Shown piece after piece: positions 17,666 through 25,682 of a stretch of DNA of 64,000 bases; positions within the stretch are counted from its first letter, which is position 1, and each line of letters starts with the position of its first letter. The DNA is from Methylomonas aurea (GTDB lineage Bacteria; Pseudomonadota; Gammaproteobacteria; Methylococcales; Methylomonadaceae): contig NZ_JANIBM010000013.1 of NCBI RefSeq assembly GCF_024505045.1, positions 1 through 64,000 on the forward strand. The letters are read 5' to 3'. The translations under genes and the position numbers were made by a program. The notes beneath the pieces were generated by a model. The model was not told where the DNA came from. It saw nothing but the letters and a program-made list of their open reading frames with translations, and did not search any database.

Positions 17666-17953
17666 CGCCAACACGGTACGCTCTTCGTCGGTATACTGTT
17701 CAAGCTCGGCATTTAAGTCCTTAAATTCGTTTTTATCGAACATAGCGGCAATGAATGCCTTCACGACCACATTTTCAATAGTGTAGTGCTTGGCGTAGTC
17801 GGTGAGTTTTAGATTGTTCAAGATTTCGTAAGTCCAGGGCTGGAGCTTAATCCAGCCGCCGTCTTTTCTAGTTTTAGCCAGCATTTCGCCGTAGTCGGGT
17901 AGGAGGCGTTGAACGTAAAGAGTAGCAAATTTCTTGCTGGGTTTGGGGAGCAT
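17651..17953 (-). CDS. hypothetical protein, 3' end replaced by IS21 sequence
   Basis: A 100-residue mostly helical protein (start MLPKPSKKFATLYVQRL) with the stretch GGWIKLQPWTYEILNNLKL and an acidic C-terminus. The last codons (VLAPGEN) are read from the IS21 terminal repeat, so the natural C-terminus has probably been lost. The ATG at 17953 lacks a strong ribosome site; a TTG five codons upstream is also possible. No family recognised. Confidence 0.5.
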   Translation of the reverse strand: MLPKPSKKFATLYVQRLLPDYGEMLAKTRKDGGWIKLQPWTYEILNNLKLTDYAKHYTIENVVVKAFIAAMFDKNEFKDLNAELEQYTDEERTVLAPGEN

Positions 17954-18052
17954 TTTCCAAGTGAGCAATGACTAAAACGATAAAGATTTACGCTATATAA
18001 TCTTCCGAATTAAGTTTTTTCATGTGTCTGTATATTTATAACTCAGTGTTAT

Positions 18053-18883
18053 TTATAAAATCCCCTTATTTAAATCAGTGATACATGATTGAATTTTTGC
18101 TTTTTCATGAAACCATTTTGGCAACGTATTAATAATAAATGGATAATTATTTATCAAATATTTGAAGACATCGTATACGGCAGAGGCGTCTTCAGCGGCA
18201 TATATAATCTGATTTTCAGACAAGTCTTTGTTTTCCCAATTTGACCGAGACATCTTTTTCGATTTCTTCATATTTTTCCCTAAAAAAATAGCAACCGCCT
18301 TTTTAGCTCCGATGTCATTTTCTGAGTAGAGGTAAGTTTTAAATATTTGATGTAAATCCAAAAATGAACGCGGCCTAACTCCAAATTCCTTTAACATGTT
18401 TTCAATATCCTCGCTAAGTCCACTGCCTATCTTTATTGTATTGATATCTTCTAGAACTTTAAGTAAGGGTGAGACATCTTTTAGAGATTTTACTTGGAAA
18501 ATATAGCAATCAGAGTCGTTCGCAATTTGAATTATGGAAATTTGATTGGGTGGCGCTCCTTTTTTAAAGCTTGGTTTTTTCTCTGTATCAAAACCTATAA
18601 TTCTATTTTTCCCAATTTTCTGAATTGCGCTGTTAAGGTCATTGTTGTTTTTAACTATTTTGATTTTGCGCTGACCAATTGAATAGCGCTCTAGTTTTTC
18701 AAAGTCTATATTGTCAAGGTTGTCAATCAAATAGAAAAGTTCAATTACTCTTAAAAATGAACAGTCTACTGTCAAAAATGACATTGCTTTTTCGAAGATA
18801 CTGTTTAACTCATCTTCTGCGGCCTCACCACAAATATTTTTTATCAATTTTATTCTTTGTGGGTGTGCAAGTGATTTCAGCAT
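18053..18883 (-). CDS. DEDDy 3'-5' exonuclease (RNase D/WRN-exo type)
   Basis: A 276-residue protein. Residues 1-85 are helical and unassigned. Residues 90-245 form a DnaQ-like exonuclease: motif I IIGFDTEKK (D99, E101), the PPNQISIIQIA strand, motif II SGLSEDIENML (D159) and motif III YAAEDASAVYDVF (Y228, D232), so all four metal-binding acids and the Tyr are present. No HRDC domain follows, unlike RNase D. It lies 191 bases downstream of the reverse transcriptase gene in the same direction and same AT-rich segment, which suggests the two act together, for instance in trimming cDNA or its RNA template. Activity on DNA or RNA cannot be told. Confidence 0.85.
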   Translation of the reverse strand: MLKSLAHPQRIKLIKNICGEAAEDELNSIFEKAMSFLTVDCSFLRVIELFYLIDNLDNIDFEKLERYSIGQRKIKIVKNNNDLNSAIQKIGKNRIIGFDTEKKPSFKKGAPPNQISIIQIANDSDCYIFQVKSLKDVSPLLKVLEDINTIKIGSGLSEDIENMLKEFGVRPRSFLDLHQIFKTYLYSENDIGAKKAVAIFLGKNMKKSKKMSRSNWENKDLSENQIIYAAEDASAVYDVFKYLINNYPFIINTLPKWFHEKAKIQSCITDLNKGIL

Positions 18884-19074
18884 TTAAATAGATATATAAG
18901 AAGTCATGAGAGTGTTGTCTGATTCTTAAAGGGCATGCAGTCTGAAGCTATATCATGGCTGTGGGTCAAAAACAACGAACTAAACTAAAATATCAAGGGT
19001 CAATGCATATCCCAAAGCAGTCATAGGATGGTGTTTATACGAACCACACAGTTCGTGAACGATGAGTTTCACGA
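18884..19074. other. gap between reverse transcriptase and exonuclease genes
   Basis: 191 AT-rich bases without a convincing gene. A perfect 6-bp hairpin (ACGAAC, loop of 6, GTTCGT) lies at 19039-19056. The gap is long for an operon and could hold a promoter or a small structured RNA for the reverse transcriptase. Confidence 0.4.
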
Positions 19075-20598
19075 CTATAGCGCCTCTCGGACCCATTTTG
19101 CTACCCAGCGATCAATCATAATGGGTGAGGTCGTTTCTGTTAATTTTAGCCAATGCTCTCGCTCATCACTAGGAAGTATTTGTGTGGCTCTTAGTATAGA
19201 CCTTCGTTCCCATGCTCCAACAGTGTACAAATCAGCTTTTTTATCTCGCACCCATGCTAAATTTTTAGAAACTATCGCGGCTTGAGATTGGCTTATAATA
19301 TTTGGCCCCAAAAATATGAATTGCTTCAGCGGTGTAACTTTGAGTAAGTCAAGATTGTTCGATAAATACCACTCAAACCAAATTCGCACTAGGTCTCTAT
19401 TCATTGAAGCCGTCTGTGTTAAGGCAATTAGTTCATTCTTCCATTGATCCACAAAATCCGCGTTCGTAATTGCACTTAGATAAAGGCATACATCATTTAT
19501 AACCGGTGTAAAAAAATCGAAGTTTTCAAAAATAATTTCTGCAAGACTTGGTGTCTTGTAGCTTTTTGCTTTCCTTAAAAGCGCTCTAGATAGACCCAAA
19601 TCAAGGATTTTTCTTTCCAACACCTTTTCTGCTAGCAGGCTAATCTGCTCATCAGCTAATTCTTCCTCATTTTCAATTGGCACCTCTATTTCTTCATGCT
19701 CACCCGAATATGGATTGAATATTTCAAGTGTATGAAATATGTCTACACGCTCTAGCTCGTAGTGGTTATGCAGAATTTCACTTACGTATTTTTCAGTTTC
19801 TATGATTTTAGTTTTGTCACCAGAAAGTGTCAGTCGATGATTCTCATAAAGATATAGAGTCAAATCCTCCAATACAGATAGAAGTTGTTCCTTTGAATTC
19901 GAAAAAATTCGGAAATCGTCAACATATCTAGTATGAAAAACACCTTTATTTATGAGAAACTCATCAATATCCATCATAACTGCTTCGGACATAATGATGC
20001 TAGCTGCCGGACCAACAGGAACTCCTTGGGAAGCTTTTCCATTTAATCTCGATAAAAATCCTTCTATGTCATCACCAATTGGCTTCAAACTTGAATCTGC
20101 ATATTCAATAGCATTATTTAACCTGTGCAAATAAATCTGATTGTAAAAATCAGTAATATCAGTCGCTAAAACATATTCTTTTTCATTTGCTAGTTTCTCC
20201 GATTGGGCTGTGAATTCCCCGAACCCATTGCCTTCCGCAAAAAGACTTCCCTCATCTAAATCTATTCGGTAAGAGCAAGCCACATGCTGATCCTTGGGTA
20301 TGCGTGCGTTTTCCACCTCATCAGCAATTGAATAAGCAAGGGCGGTATAGACAATCGTATCTAGCGGGTCTAACTGCTGAACGACGCGGAAGCCCCCTTT
20401 TGGTTTCATCGATGTTAACGTCTTCGGAGATGTAACCCAGTGCTTTGCTATATTCTTTGACGATAATTCCTTTTTAACTTCATCCCATGAATGCCAAAGC
20501 GCATCAAACTCAAACGCTCTAGGAAAAAAGTCCGAATCATAGAATTTAGTAATATGTTTTTTAGCAAACTCTAGAGAGTCATCGCTTAGAATGCTCAT
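19075..20598 (-). CDS. Abi/UG-like reverse transcriptase (defence-type)
   Basis: A 507-residue protein. The RT core shows motif 1-2 region KPKGGFRVVQQLDPLD (65-80), motif A VLATDITDFYNQI (D147), motif B QGVPVGPAASIIMSE (191-205), motif C YVDDF (225-229) and motif D LTLSGDKTKII. Motif B with GVPVGP rather than group II GTPQGG, absence of a maturase/X or endonuclease domain, and a ~215-residue all-helical C-terminal region ending WVAKWVREAL fit the Abi/unknown-group RTs that act in phage defence. No msr/msd retron RNA recognised. It is transcribed ahead of the DEDDy exonuclease. Subgroup (DRT type) cannot be fixed by eye. Confidence 0.85.
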   Translation of the reverse strand: MSILSDDSLEFAKKHITKFYDSDFFPRAFEFDALWHSWDEVKKELSSKNIAKHWVTSPKTLTSMKPKGGFRVVQQLDPLDTIVYTALAYSIADEVENARIPKDQHVACSYRIDLDEGSLFAEGNGFGEFTAQSEKLANEKEYVLATDITDFYNQIYLHRLNNAIEYADSSLKPIGDDIEGFLSRLNGKASQGVPVGPAASIIMSEAVMMDIDEFLINKGVFHTRYVDDFRIFSNSKEQLLSVLEDLTLYLYENHRLTLSGDKTKIIETEKYVSEILHNHYELERVDIFHTLEIFNPYSGEHEEIEVPIENEEELADEQISLLAEKVLERKILDLGLSRALLRKAKSYKTPSLAEIIFENFDFFTPVINDVCLYLSAITNADFVDQWKNELIALTQTASMNRDLVRIWFEWYLSNNLDLLKVTPLKQFIFLGPNIISQSQAAIVSKNLAWVRDKKADLYTVGAWERRSILRATQILPSDEREHWLKLTETTSPIMIDRWVAKWVREAL

Positions 20599-20896
20599 TA
20601 TTTCTGAATTCCTTATAGGTGTCTAACCAAGCAAAACACGTGGAAACTAATCTGGTTTTGGCTGGAAATGTCTATATTGGAGACATTGGATCAAATTGAA
20701 TAAAAGGCTGCAACGGGTTGGTATACGCGTTCTGTCGAATCAACGACTGAGCTAAATCAGATGATTGGCCACTGTACCAAAATTGTACCAGCGCATGCTA
20801 TTGGAGCCCTGCAACTCCAGTGTGAATGAGGTAGGTTTGGTATAAGCGACGCCGGCAAGTTATTGATAAATAAGGTTACCGCCTGTAATGTCAGGC
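20599..20896. other. leader region of the reverse transcriptase gene
   Basis: About 300 bases between the RT start and the right repeat, without a gene. It should hold the RT promoter. A perfect hairpin (AATGTCT, 7-base loop, AGACATT) lies at 20667-20687, and smaller inverted repeats lie at 20770-20830. A non-coding RNA partner is possible. Confidence 0.4.
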
Positions 20897-20981
20897 TTTG
20901 TAATCAGCCGGTCGCGGGTTCGAGTCCCATCGCCAGCTCCATATATATCAAAGGCTTATGTCGAAAGACCTAGGCCTTTTT
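20897..20981 (+). repeat. right attachment repeat (tRNA-Thr 3' fragment)
   Basis: Perfect 85-bp direct copy of 16390-16474. It contains the tRNA from the anticodon loop to CCA but no 5' half, so it is not a tRNA gene. The complementary strand also encodes the last codons of the broken integrase to its right. Confidence 0.92.
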
Positions 20982-21304
20982 AATTGCCTTGTCCATAAAG
21001 TGTTCACTTTGCTGAGAGGGTTTAATCGTTTCACTTCCTCCAAATGCTTCGGCGCCAGGTGCGCGTAACGCATCGTCATGTTGAGTGAGCCGTGGCCTAG
21101 GATTTTTTACAGGGTCAGGATATTGCCGCCGTTCACCATAAAATGGCTGGCGAAAGTGTGTCGCAAGACGTGGGTGAGTTGGCCTTTCGGCAGCTTGAAG
21201 GTGCATTGTTCGGCCAGGCGCTGAAACGTCTTGCAACCCTCTCGAAACAACCGGCCCTTATCCTTGGGCACGCTCTCGTAAAATTCCGCATCAATCGGTA
21301 CCGG
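20948..21304 (-). pseudogene. tyrosine integrase, truncated with a nonsense codon
   Basis: Reading leftward from 21304 gives a P2-like phage integrase C-terminal catalytic domain: LFREGCKTFQRLAEQ, then LRHTFASHFMVNGGNILTL, a TAA at 21107-21109 where relatives have Gln, then KILGHGSLNMTMRYAHLAP. The catalytic Arg (LRHTF), His (LGH) and Tyr (MRYAHL) codons are all present. The C-terminal tail (TRQLKRPRSFDIS) is encoded inside the right att repeat and ends at 20948-20950. The N-terminal half is absent: a stop lies at 21305. It belongs to an element to the right of the 4.5-kb island. Confidence 0.88.
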
Positions 21305-21570
21305 TCAGATATGTCGACAGACCTCGGCGAATTGGCCTTCAGATCGCTCGAACGTTGTATTGCCTCGACCACCGCAAAGGCCAGTAACCTGCCTGATCAT
21401 CCGAATTTAACCTTCGAGCAAACTCTGGACGACTTACCGGGGAACGCTGTCCGCAGCTCTGGATGACAATCCGGCGACACAGTATGACTTTGTGATTTAG
21501 TTCAAATAGAATGGGCTGCGATACCTCGGCTTTTTCTGGGGTTATTTGAGTTGTTTACGGGGGAACCGAT
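21305..21570. other. gap between integrase remnant and surface-protein gene
   Basis: 266 bases with no gene I can support. It may contain degraded integrase sequence at its left end and the promoter of the downstream gene on its right. Confidence 0.4.
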
Positions 21571-22233
21571 ATGAAACTTCAAATTATTGCTGCGCTGTTA
21601 TTGACGGCGGACATGGCGGCTGCCAACGCTTCCTACACCACGCTGGCCTTGCCAAGCCTCAATGCGGATATCAGAACCTGGACCGATGGAGGCAGTTACG
21701 ACAGCCTGTTCCCCGGTACGCAGACCTTCAACGGGGTGCCGTTTCAACTGGCGGTCGATGGCGACGGCAACACCGCGTTCCATAACGGCCAAATCGATAT
21801 CCCGGTCAATATCTTCGGCGTCACCCAGGCGTTTACTTTGATCAATACCGCATTCGGCGCCGATGGAGCCAATGTCGGCTACGTCAGCTTCAGCGGTAGT
21901 TCGGGCGACGTCTACACCGTGGACTTGATCGAAGGCCAAAACGTCCGCGACCATTACGACGGCGCATTCACTAACGCCATCAACGGCGTCGATGCAATCC
22001 CGGCGTTTTCTGCCGGCAGCGGCCGGGCCCGGTTGGACCAGCAGATTTTCAACTTGCCGGTCGCGTTCGCCAACCAAACCTTGCTCAGCATCCGCTTCCA
22101 TTCCAACCAACAAGGCTTGGCGGGCGAGCCGTTCATCGCTGCGGCTACCGTGGCGGCGGTGCCGCTGCCGTCGGCGATTTGGTTATTCGGTACGGTTTTG
22201 GCCGGAGGCATCGGTTGGGCCAAACGCCGCTAG
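21571..22233 (+). CDS. exported protein with VPLPSA-type C-terminal sorting signal
   Basis: A 220-residue secreted protein: N-terminal signal peptide (KLQIIAALLLTADMAAANA), a beta-rich Gly/Asn/Asp-rich body, and a C-terminal VPLPSAIWLFGTVLAGG helix plus basic tail (WAKRR). That tripartite end is the PEP-CTERM-like form (VPLP variant) recognised by exosortases and common in methanotrophs and other biofilm formers. GGGGGA precedes the ATG. Cargo function unknown. No exosortase gene is nearby. Confidence 0.8.
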   Translation: MKLQIIAALLLTADMAAANASYTTLALPSLNADIRTWTDGGSYDSLFPGTQTFNGVPFQLAVDGDGNTAFHNGQIDIPVNIFGVTQAFTLINTAFGADGANVGYVSFSGSSGDVYTVDLIEGQNVRDHYDGAFTNAINGVDAIPAFSAGSGRARLDQQIFNLPVAFANQTLLSIRFHSNQQGLAGEPFIAAATVAAVPLPSAIWLFGTVLAGGIGWAKRR

Positions 22234-22309
22234 AAAACCGGCACGCAGGTAATGTCCATTGCGCCGGTCGGCTGCCGGCTGGCGCCACTCTTTGCCCACT
22301 CGTCACGAC

Positions 22310-22639
22310 CTACCAAAGGTTCCCGGCGCCCGGGGTATAGGTCGCTGCCACGACATTGGTCGCAATCAGCGTGTCGCATTGGATTATGTTGGCGGCCTGT
22401 ACGCTGTTGGCATTGAATGTTACCCGATTCGCGTTGACTTCGACGCCCGCGGCCGCACTGATGTTAATCGATCCGTCGGGCGCGATTCGAATTGCCTGTT
22501 CCAGGGCGGCCAAGCGTTGTTCCAGCTCGGCGATCCGCGCCAACGCCTGCTGCAAGCGTCGCTCGCTCGCCGTCACGCCGATTTTGGGTTTCAGCCGCTT
22601 GCCGGCTCGGTTTGCTTCCGGTTTGGCTTCGATTTTCAT
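22310..22639 (-). CDS. hypothetical coiled-coil plus beta-repeat protein
   Basis: A 109-residue protein: basic N-terminus, a coiled coil (ASERRLQQALARIAELEQRL), then short beta strands in the style of phage spike or VgrG tails (DGSINISAAAGVEVNANRV). The ATG has GGAG 9 bases upstream. Resembles small trimeric beta-structured proteins, but no family or function is assigned and no phage or T6SS genes are adjacent. Confidence 0.6.
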   Translation of the reverse strand: MKIEAKPEANRAGKRLKPKIGVTASERRLQQALARIAELEQRLAALEQAIRIAPDGSINISAAAGVEVNANRVTFNANSVQAANIIQCDTLIATNVVAATYTPGAGNLW

Positions 22640-22845
22640 GGCGACTTGCTCCTTTGCTTGTCCTGCTAGATTCTAAAAATTGCATTGCGTTTAACGAGGT
22701 GCCGATGCGTTGGCAATGAATCATAGAGCGATCCACTCCTGCTGTCGAAGCCGAATGCCATGGCCAGCGCTTGGAATAAAAGGCCGGGTTCGGCGCCGGC
22801 GGCCGGGTTAAAATCGGCGCGACCAGTGTGCAAACGGAGAACGCG

Positions 22846-24075
22846 GTGAAAATCGGATTGAACGGGCAAATTTTTTTCGGGGCGGCGTTGGGTATCGCGC
22901 TAGGCATCGGTTTCGCCGGATTGGGGCCGGAGGCGCAGCTTAGCCGGCAGGGTATTTATCTGCTGGGTTTGGTCGGCAATCTGTTTGTCGATCTGTTAAA
23001 AATGGTGCTGGTGCCGCTGGTGTTTACTTCGATTGCAGTCGGCGTCGCCAATTTGCGCTTGCACAGCCAGCTCCACCGGGTGTGGATCGCAACGCTGAGC
23101 TTTTTCGTATTGTCGATGGCTCTGGCGATCCTGCTGGGGCTGGGAGCGGCGATTTGGTTCGAACCCGGCAAAGGTCTGAATTTGGAATTGTTCCAGCACG
23201 CCAGCCAAGGATTTAGCGCCAAGCAGATGAGTTTCGCCGAATTCGTCGCCAGTTTCCTGCACGGCCTGTTCGTCAACCCGTTTGCCGCGTTGGCGCAGGC
23301 CAACGTGCTGGCGATAGTGGTATTTGCGCTGCTGTTGGGAATTGCGCTAGTGGTCGGCGGCGACCGTTACCGCAATATCCTGTTATTGCTACAGGAAGGG
23401 CTGGAATTGATGTTGCGCCTGGTCGGCTGGATCATGCGTCTGGCGCCGTTCGGGATTTGCGCCTTGCTGGCGCAGTTGCTGGCGACGCAGAACATGGCTT
23501 TGTTGAGCAGTTTGGCCCAATTCGTCGCGGTCGTGATCGGTACCACCTTGCTGCACGGTTTCGTGGTGTTGCCGGGCTTATTATTCCTGGCGACCGGCGT
23601 CGCGCCGCTGAAATTTTTCCGCGGCGCGCGTGCCGCTTTGGTTACGGCCTTCGCCACCAGTTCCAGTTCGGCGACGCTGCCGGTGACCTTGCGTTGCGTG
23701 GAACAGCATCTGCACGTCAAGCCCGGCATTGCGGGATTTGTGGTGCCGCTCGGCGCGACAGTGAATATGGACGGCACCGCGCTGTACGAGGCGGCTGCGG
23801 CATTATTCGTCGCCAATCTGGCCGGAATCGAGCTGGATCTGGCGCAGCAGTTGATAGTCTGTTTTACGACGATGGTGGCCGCCATCGGCGCGCCGGGCAT
23901 ACCCAGCGCCGGTATGGTGACGATGGTGATGGTATTACAAGCGGTCGGTTTGCCGGCCGAGGCGGTCGCGATTTTGTTACCGGTGGACCGGCTGTTGGAT
24001 ACCGTGCGGACCATGGTCAACGTCGAGGGCGACATGGTGGGTTGCTTGGTCGTGCAACGCTTTGCCGAGGCCTGA
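22846..24075 (+). CDS. dicarboxylate/amino acid:cation symporter (DAACS family)
   Basis: A 409-residue transporter of the GltP/DctA fold. Visible: the serine-rich hairpin ATSSSSATLPVTL near residue 281, the GATVNMDGTALYEAAAALFVAN helix (TM7) and the GAPGIPSAGMV second hairpin, with VDRLLDTVRTMVNVEGD in TM8 where the substrate Asp/Arg lie. Import of glutamate, aspartate or a C4-dicarboxylate with Na+ or H+ is expected. I chose GTG 22846 because GGAG lies 6 bases upstream; an in-frame GTG at 22828 would add six residues. Confidence 0.9.
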   Translation: MKIGLNGQIFFGAALGIALGIGFAGLGPEAQLSRQGIYLLGLVGNLFVDLLKMVLVPLVFTSIAVGVANLRLHSQLHRVWIATLSFFVLSMALAILLGLGAAIWFEPGKGLNLELFQHASQGFSAKQMSFAEFVASFLHGLFVNPFAALAQANVLAIVVFALLLGIALVVGGDRYRNILLLLQEGLELMLRLVGWIMRLAPFGICALLAQLLATQNMALLSSLAQFVAVVIGTTLLHGFVVLPGLLFLATGVAPLKFFRGARAALVTAFATSSSSATLPVTLRCVEQHLHVKPGIAGFVVPLGATVNMDGTALYEAAAALFVANLAGIELDLAQQLIVCFTTMVAAIGAPGIPSAGMVTMVMVLQAVGLPAEAVAILLPVDRLLDTVRTMVNVEGDMVGCLVVQRFAEA

Positions 24076-24095
24076 AGCTCCGGCGTTGGGCCGGA

Positions 24096-25133
24096 TTACG
24101 ACGGCACTACCTTATTGCGGCCGCTTTGTTTGGCTTGATAGAGCGCTTTATCGGCCCTGACCAGAAAACTTTCCGAGTCGTCGCCCTGCTGCAAGCGGGC
24201 GATGCCGATCGACAGCGTGATTTTGCCCAAGGGCTGGTTGTCGTTTTTGCGCTGCAGCTTGCTGGCTTCCATGGCGCTACGGATGTTCTCCGAGATTTGT
24301 ATCGCCCGATCCGGGCTGGTATTCGGCATGATGATGGCAAGTTCTTCGCCGCCGTAGCGGGCGACGTGGTGGTGGTCTTCGGCGTGTTTTTTCATCAACG
24401 AGGCTACATATTTGATCACGTTATCGCCGATGGTGTGGCCGTAGGTATCGTTGACGCGTTTGAAATGGTCGATATCCAGCATCGACAGGCAGGCGGTTTC
24501 CGGCGCCGAGCGTTCGACGATCTCCGCCAGGGTCATATCGAAAGCGCGCCGGTTCAGCAAACCGGTCAAGCCGTCCGTGGTAGCAATCTGCTTGACCTGG
24601 GCCAGTTCTTCCCGCAGTTGTTCCATTTCCCGGTTGGCGTCGGTCAGTTTGGCCTGCATGGCCTGGCTGGTCAGCGCCAGCGACTTGGTTTCCTGGATGA
24701 TTTCCTGCAACACTGTCTTCAAGCCGTCGGATGCGGAAAAGTTTTCCAGAATCGCCGACTTTTTCCGGAAACTATCGTTGCTTTCCTCTGCCTTGTTATA
24801 GGTGTCGTTGATCGCACTGGTGGCTTGTTCGATCACCTTATGCAACTGGCGGTTGATCTGCTCGAACGATTCCAGCGAGGCGTTGCAAATATGGGTTTTA
24901 TACAGTTCGACGCTGGTTTCGTAATCGAATTTTTTTTGCTCGGCGATCAAGTTGTCGACCGCCCGGGTCAGGCTGGCATTACTTTCGGCGACATAGTCGT
25001 ACCAGATCGCGTAATTGATCGGGTTGGCCGCTACATTATGCCGGACCAGCAGCGGTAGAATTTGTTTCAGGTAGTTGGCGTTTACGCTAGGAGAAAAATC
25101 GTAAATAGGTATGAAAGAAGAACTTTTACTCAT
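24096..25133 (-). CDS. diguanylate cyclase (GGDEF)
   Basis: A 345-residue soluble protein from ATG 25133. Residues 1-165 are helical without a recognised sensor; a coiled coil (ANREMEQLREELAQVKQ) leads into a GGDEF domain (DGLTGLLNRRAFD to the end). The active site reads YGGEEL, a functional variant, so c-di-GMP synthesis is expected. No clear RxxD inhibitory site was spotted before the motif. No EAL domain. An upstream start would add 30 residues that look like leader sequence. Regulates lifestyle; the signal is unknown. Confidence 0.9.
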   Translation of the reverse strand: MSKSSSFIPIYDFSPSVNANYLKQILPLLVRHNVAANPINYAIWYDYVAESNASLTRAVDNLIAEQKKFDYETSVELYKTHICNASLESFEQINRQLHKVIEQATSAINDTYNKAEESNDSFRKKSAILENFSASDGLKTVLQEIIQETKSLALTSQAMQAKLTDANREMEQLREELAQVKQIATTDGLTGLLNRRAFDMTLAEIVERSAPETACLSMLDIDHFKRVNDTYGHTIGDNVIKYVASLMKKHAEDHHHVARYGGEELAIIMPNTSPDRAIQISENIRSAMEASKLQRKNDNQPLGKITLSIGIARLQQGDDSESFLVRADKALYQAKQSGRNKVVPS

Positions 25134-25465
25134 GCGATTTTTGACGGTAAACCTAGCGGCGGTTAATGGGAGTATCGATACGACGACTATATGTAGTCTT
25201 ATACCTACATTAAAGTAAACCAAAACGCGAATTTTTCAACCGCACGGGTTTCGCGATTGCCGTTCGCCAACGGCAGCCCCCGAGTTTCGCTGTAGAGCAA
25301 CTCGGTCTTGTTGGTTTAACGGATTGTCGTGCGTACAGCGGTTCGCCAAAGCCGCTACCGTTATTTCCTGGTCCGGCAAGATCGGATCGCAGGCGGGCCG
25401 GATAAAAAACGGCAAAAACAGTTTGCGCGGAGCGGGGTTTTCGATAAAATGCGCGGCCTCGAGTC
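25134..25465. other. gap before tRNA-Val
   Basis: 332 bases without a gene. A 7-bp hairpin (CCGAGTT/AACTCGG) lies at 25280-25305. TTGCGC near 25423 and TAAAAT near 25446, 16 or 17 bases apart, are a likely promoter for tRNA-Val. Confidence 0.5.
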
Positions 25466-25541
25466 GGGTGCTTAGCTCAGCTGGGAGAGCATCGCCCTTA
25501 CAAGGCGAGGGTCGGGGGTTCGAACCCCTCAGCACCCACCA
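25466..25541 (+). tRNA. tRNA-Val(UAC)
   Basis: 76 bases with acceptor GGGTGCT/AGCACCC, D arm GCTC/GAGC, anticodon stem TCGCC/GGCGA with loop CTTACAA (anticodon TAC), T arm GGGGG-TTCGAAC-CCCTC and encoded ACCA. Single gene; no repeat of its 3' end was seen. Confidence 0.95.
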
Positions 25542-25682
25542 GACTCGAAGTTTCAATGTCGTTGCAGCCGGTTTCGGCCTGCACCTGACTCTACTCTCGA
25601 TCATTCGACTCGCAGAGTCATCTCTCGATTTGGGTTGCCTGCCTTGGCATTTAATCACGTCGCGACCTTGTCTTGTTCCGAT

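Larger units (their letters stand above)
16390..20981. mobile_element. 4.5-kb genomic island in tRNA-Thr
   Basis: The segment between the two 85-bp direct repeats (offset 4507 bases) carries only accessory genes: a RHH/RelE pair, an MqsA-IstB scar, a small truncated gene, and the reverse transcriptase with its exonuclease. Its right two thirds are visibly richer in A+T than the flanks. It has no integrase of its own; a broken one sits just right of the right repeat. The intact tRNA is at the left end. It was probably mobilised in trans by the neighbouring element's integrase. Confidence 0.82.

Noticed and set aside
19075-20598. Group II intron or retron
   Set aside because: Motif B is GVPVGP, no maturase or endonuclease domain follows, and I saw no intron domain V or msr/msd pair.
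20897-20941. Second tRNA-Thr gene
   Set aside because: Only the 3' half from the anticodon loop is present; no acceptor 5' strand or D arm precedes it.
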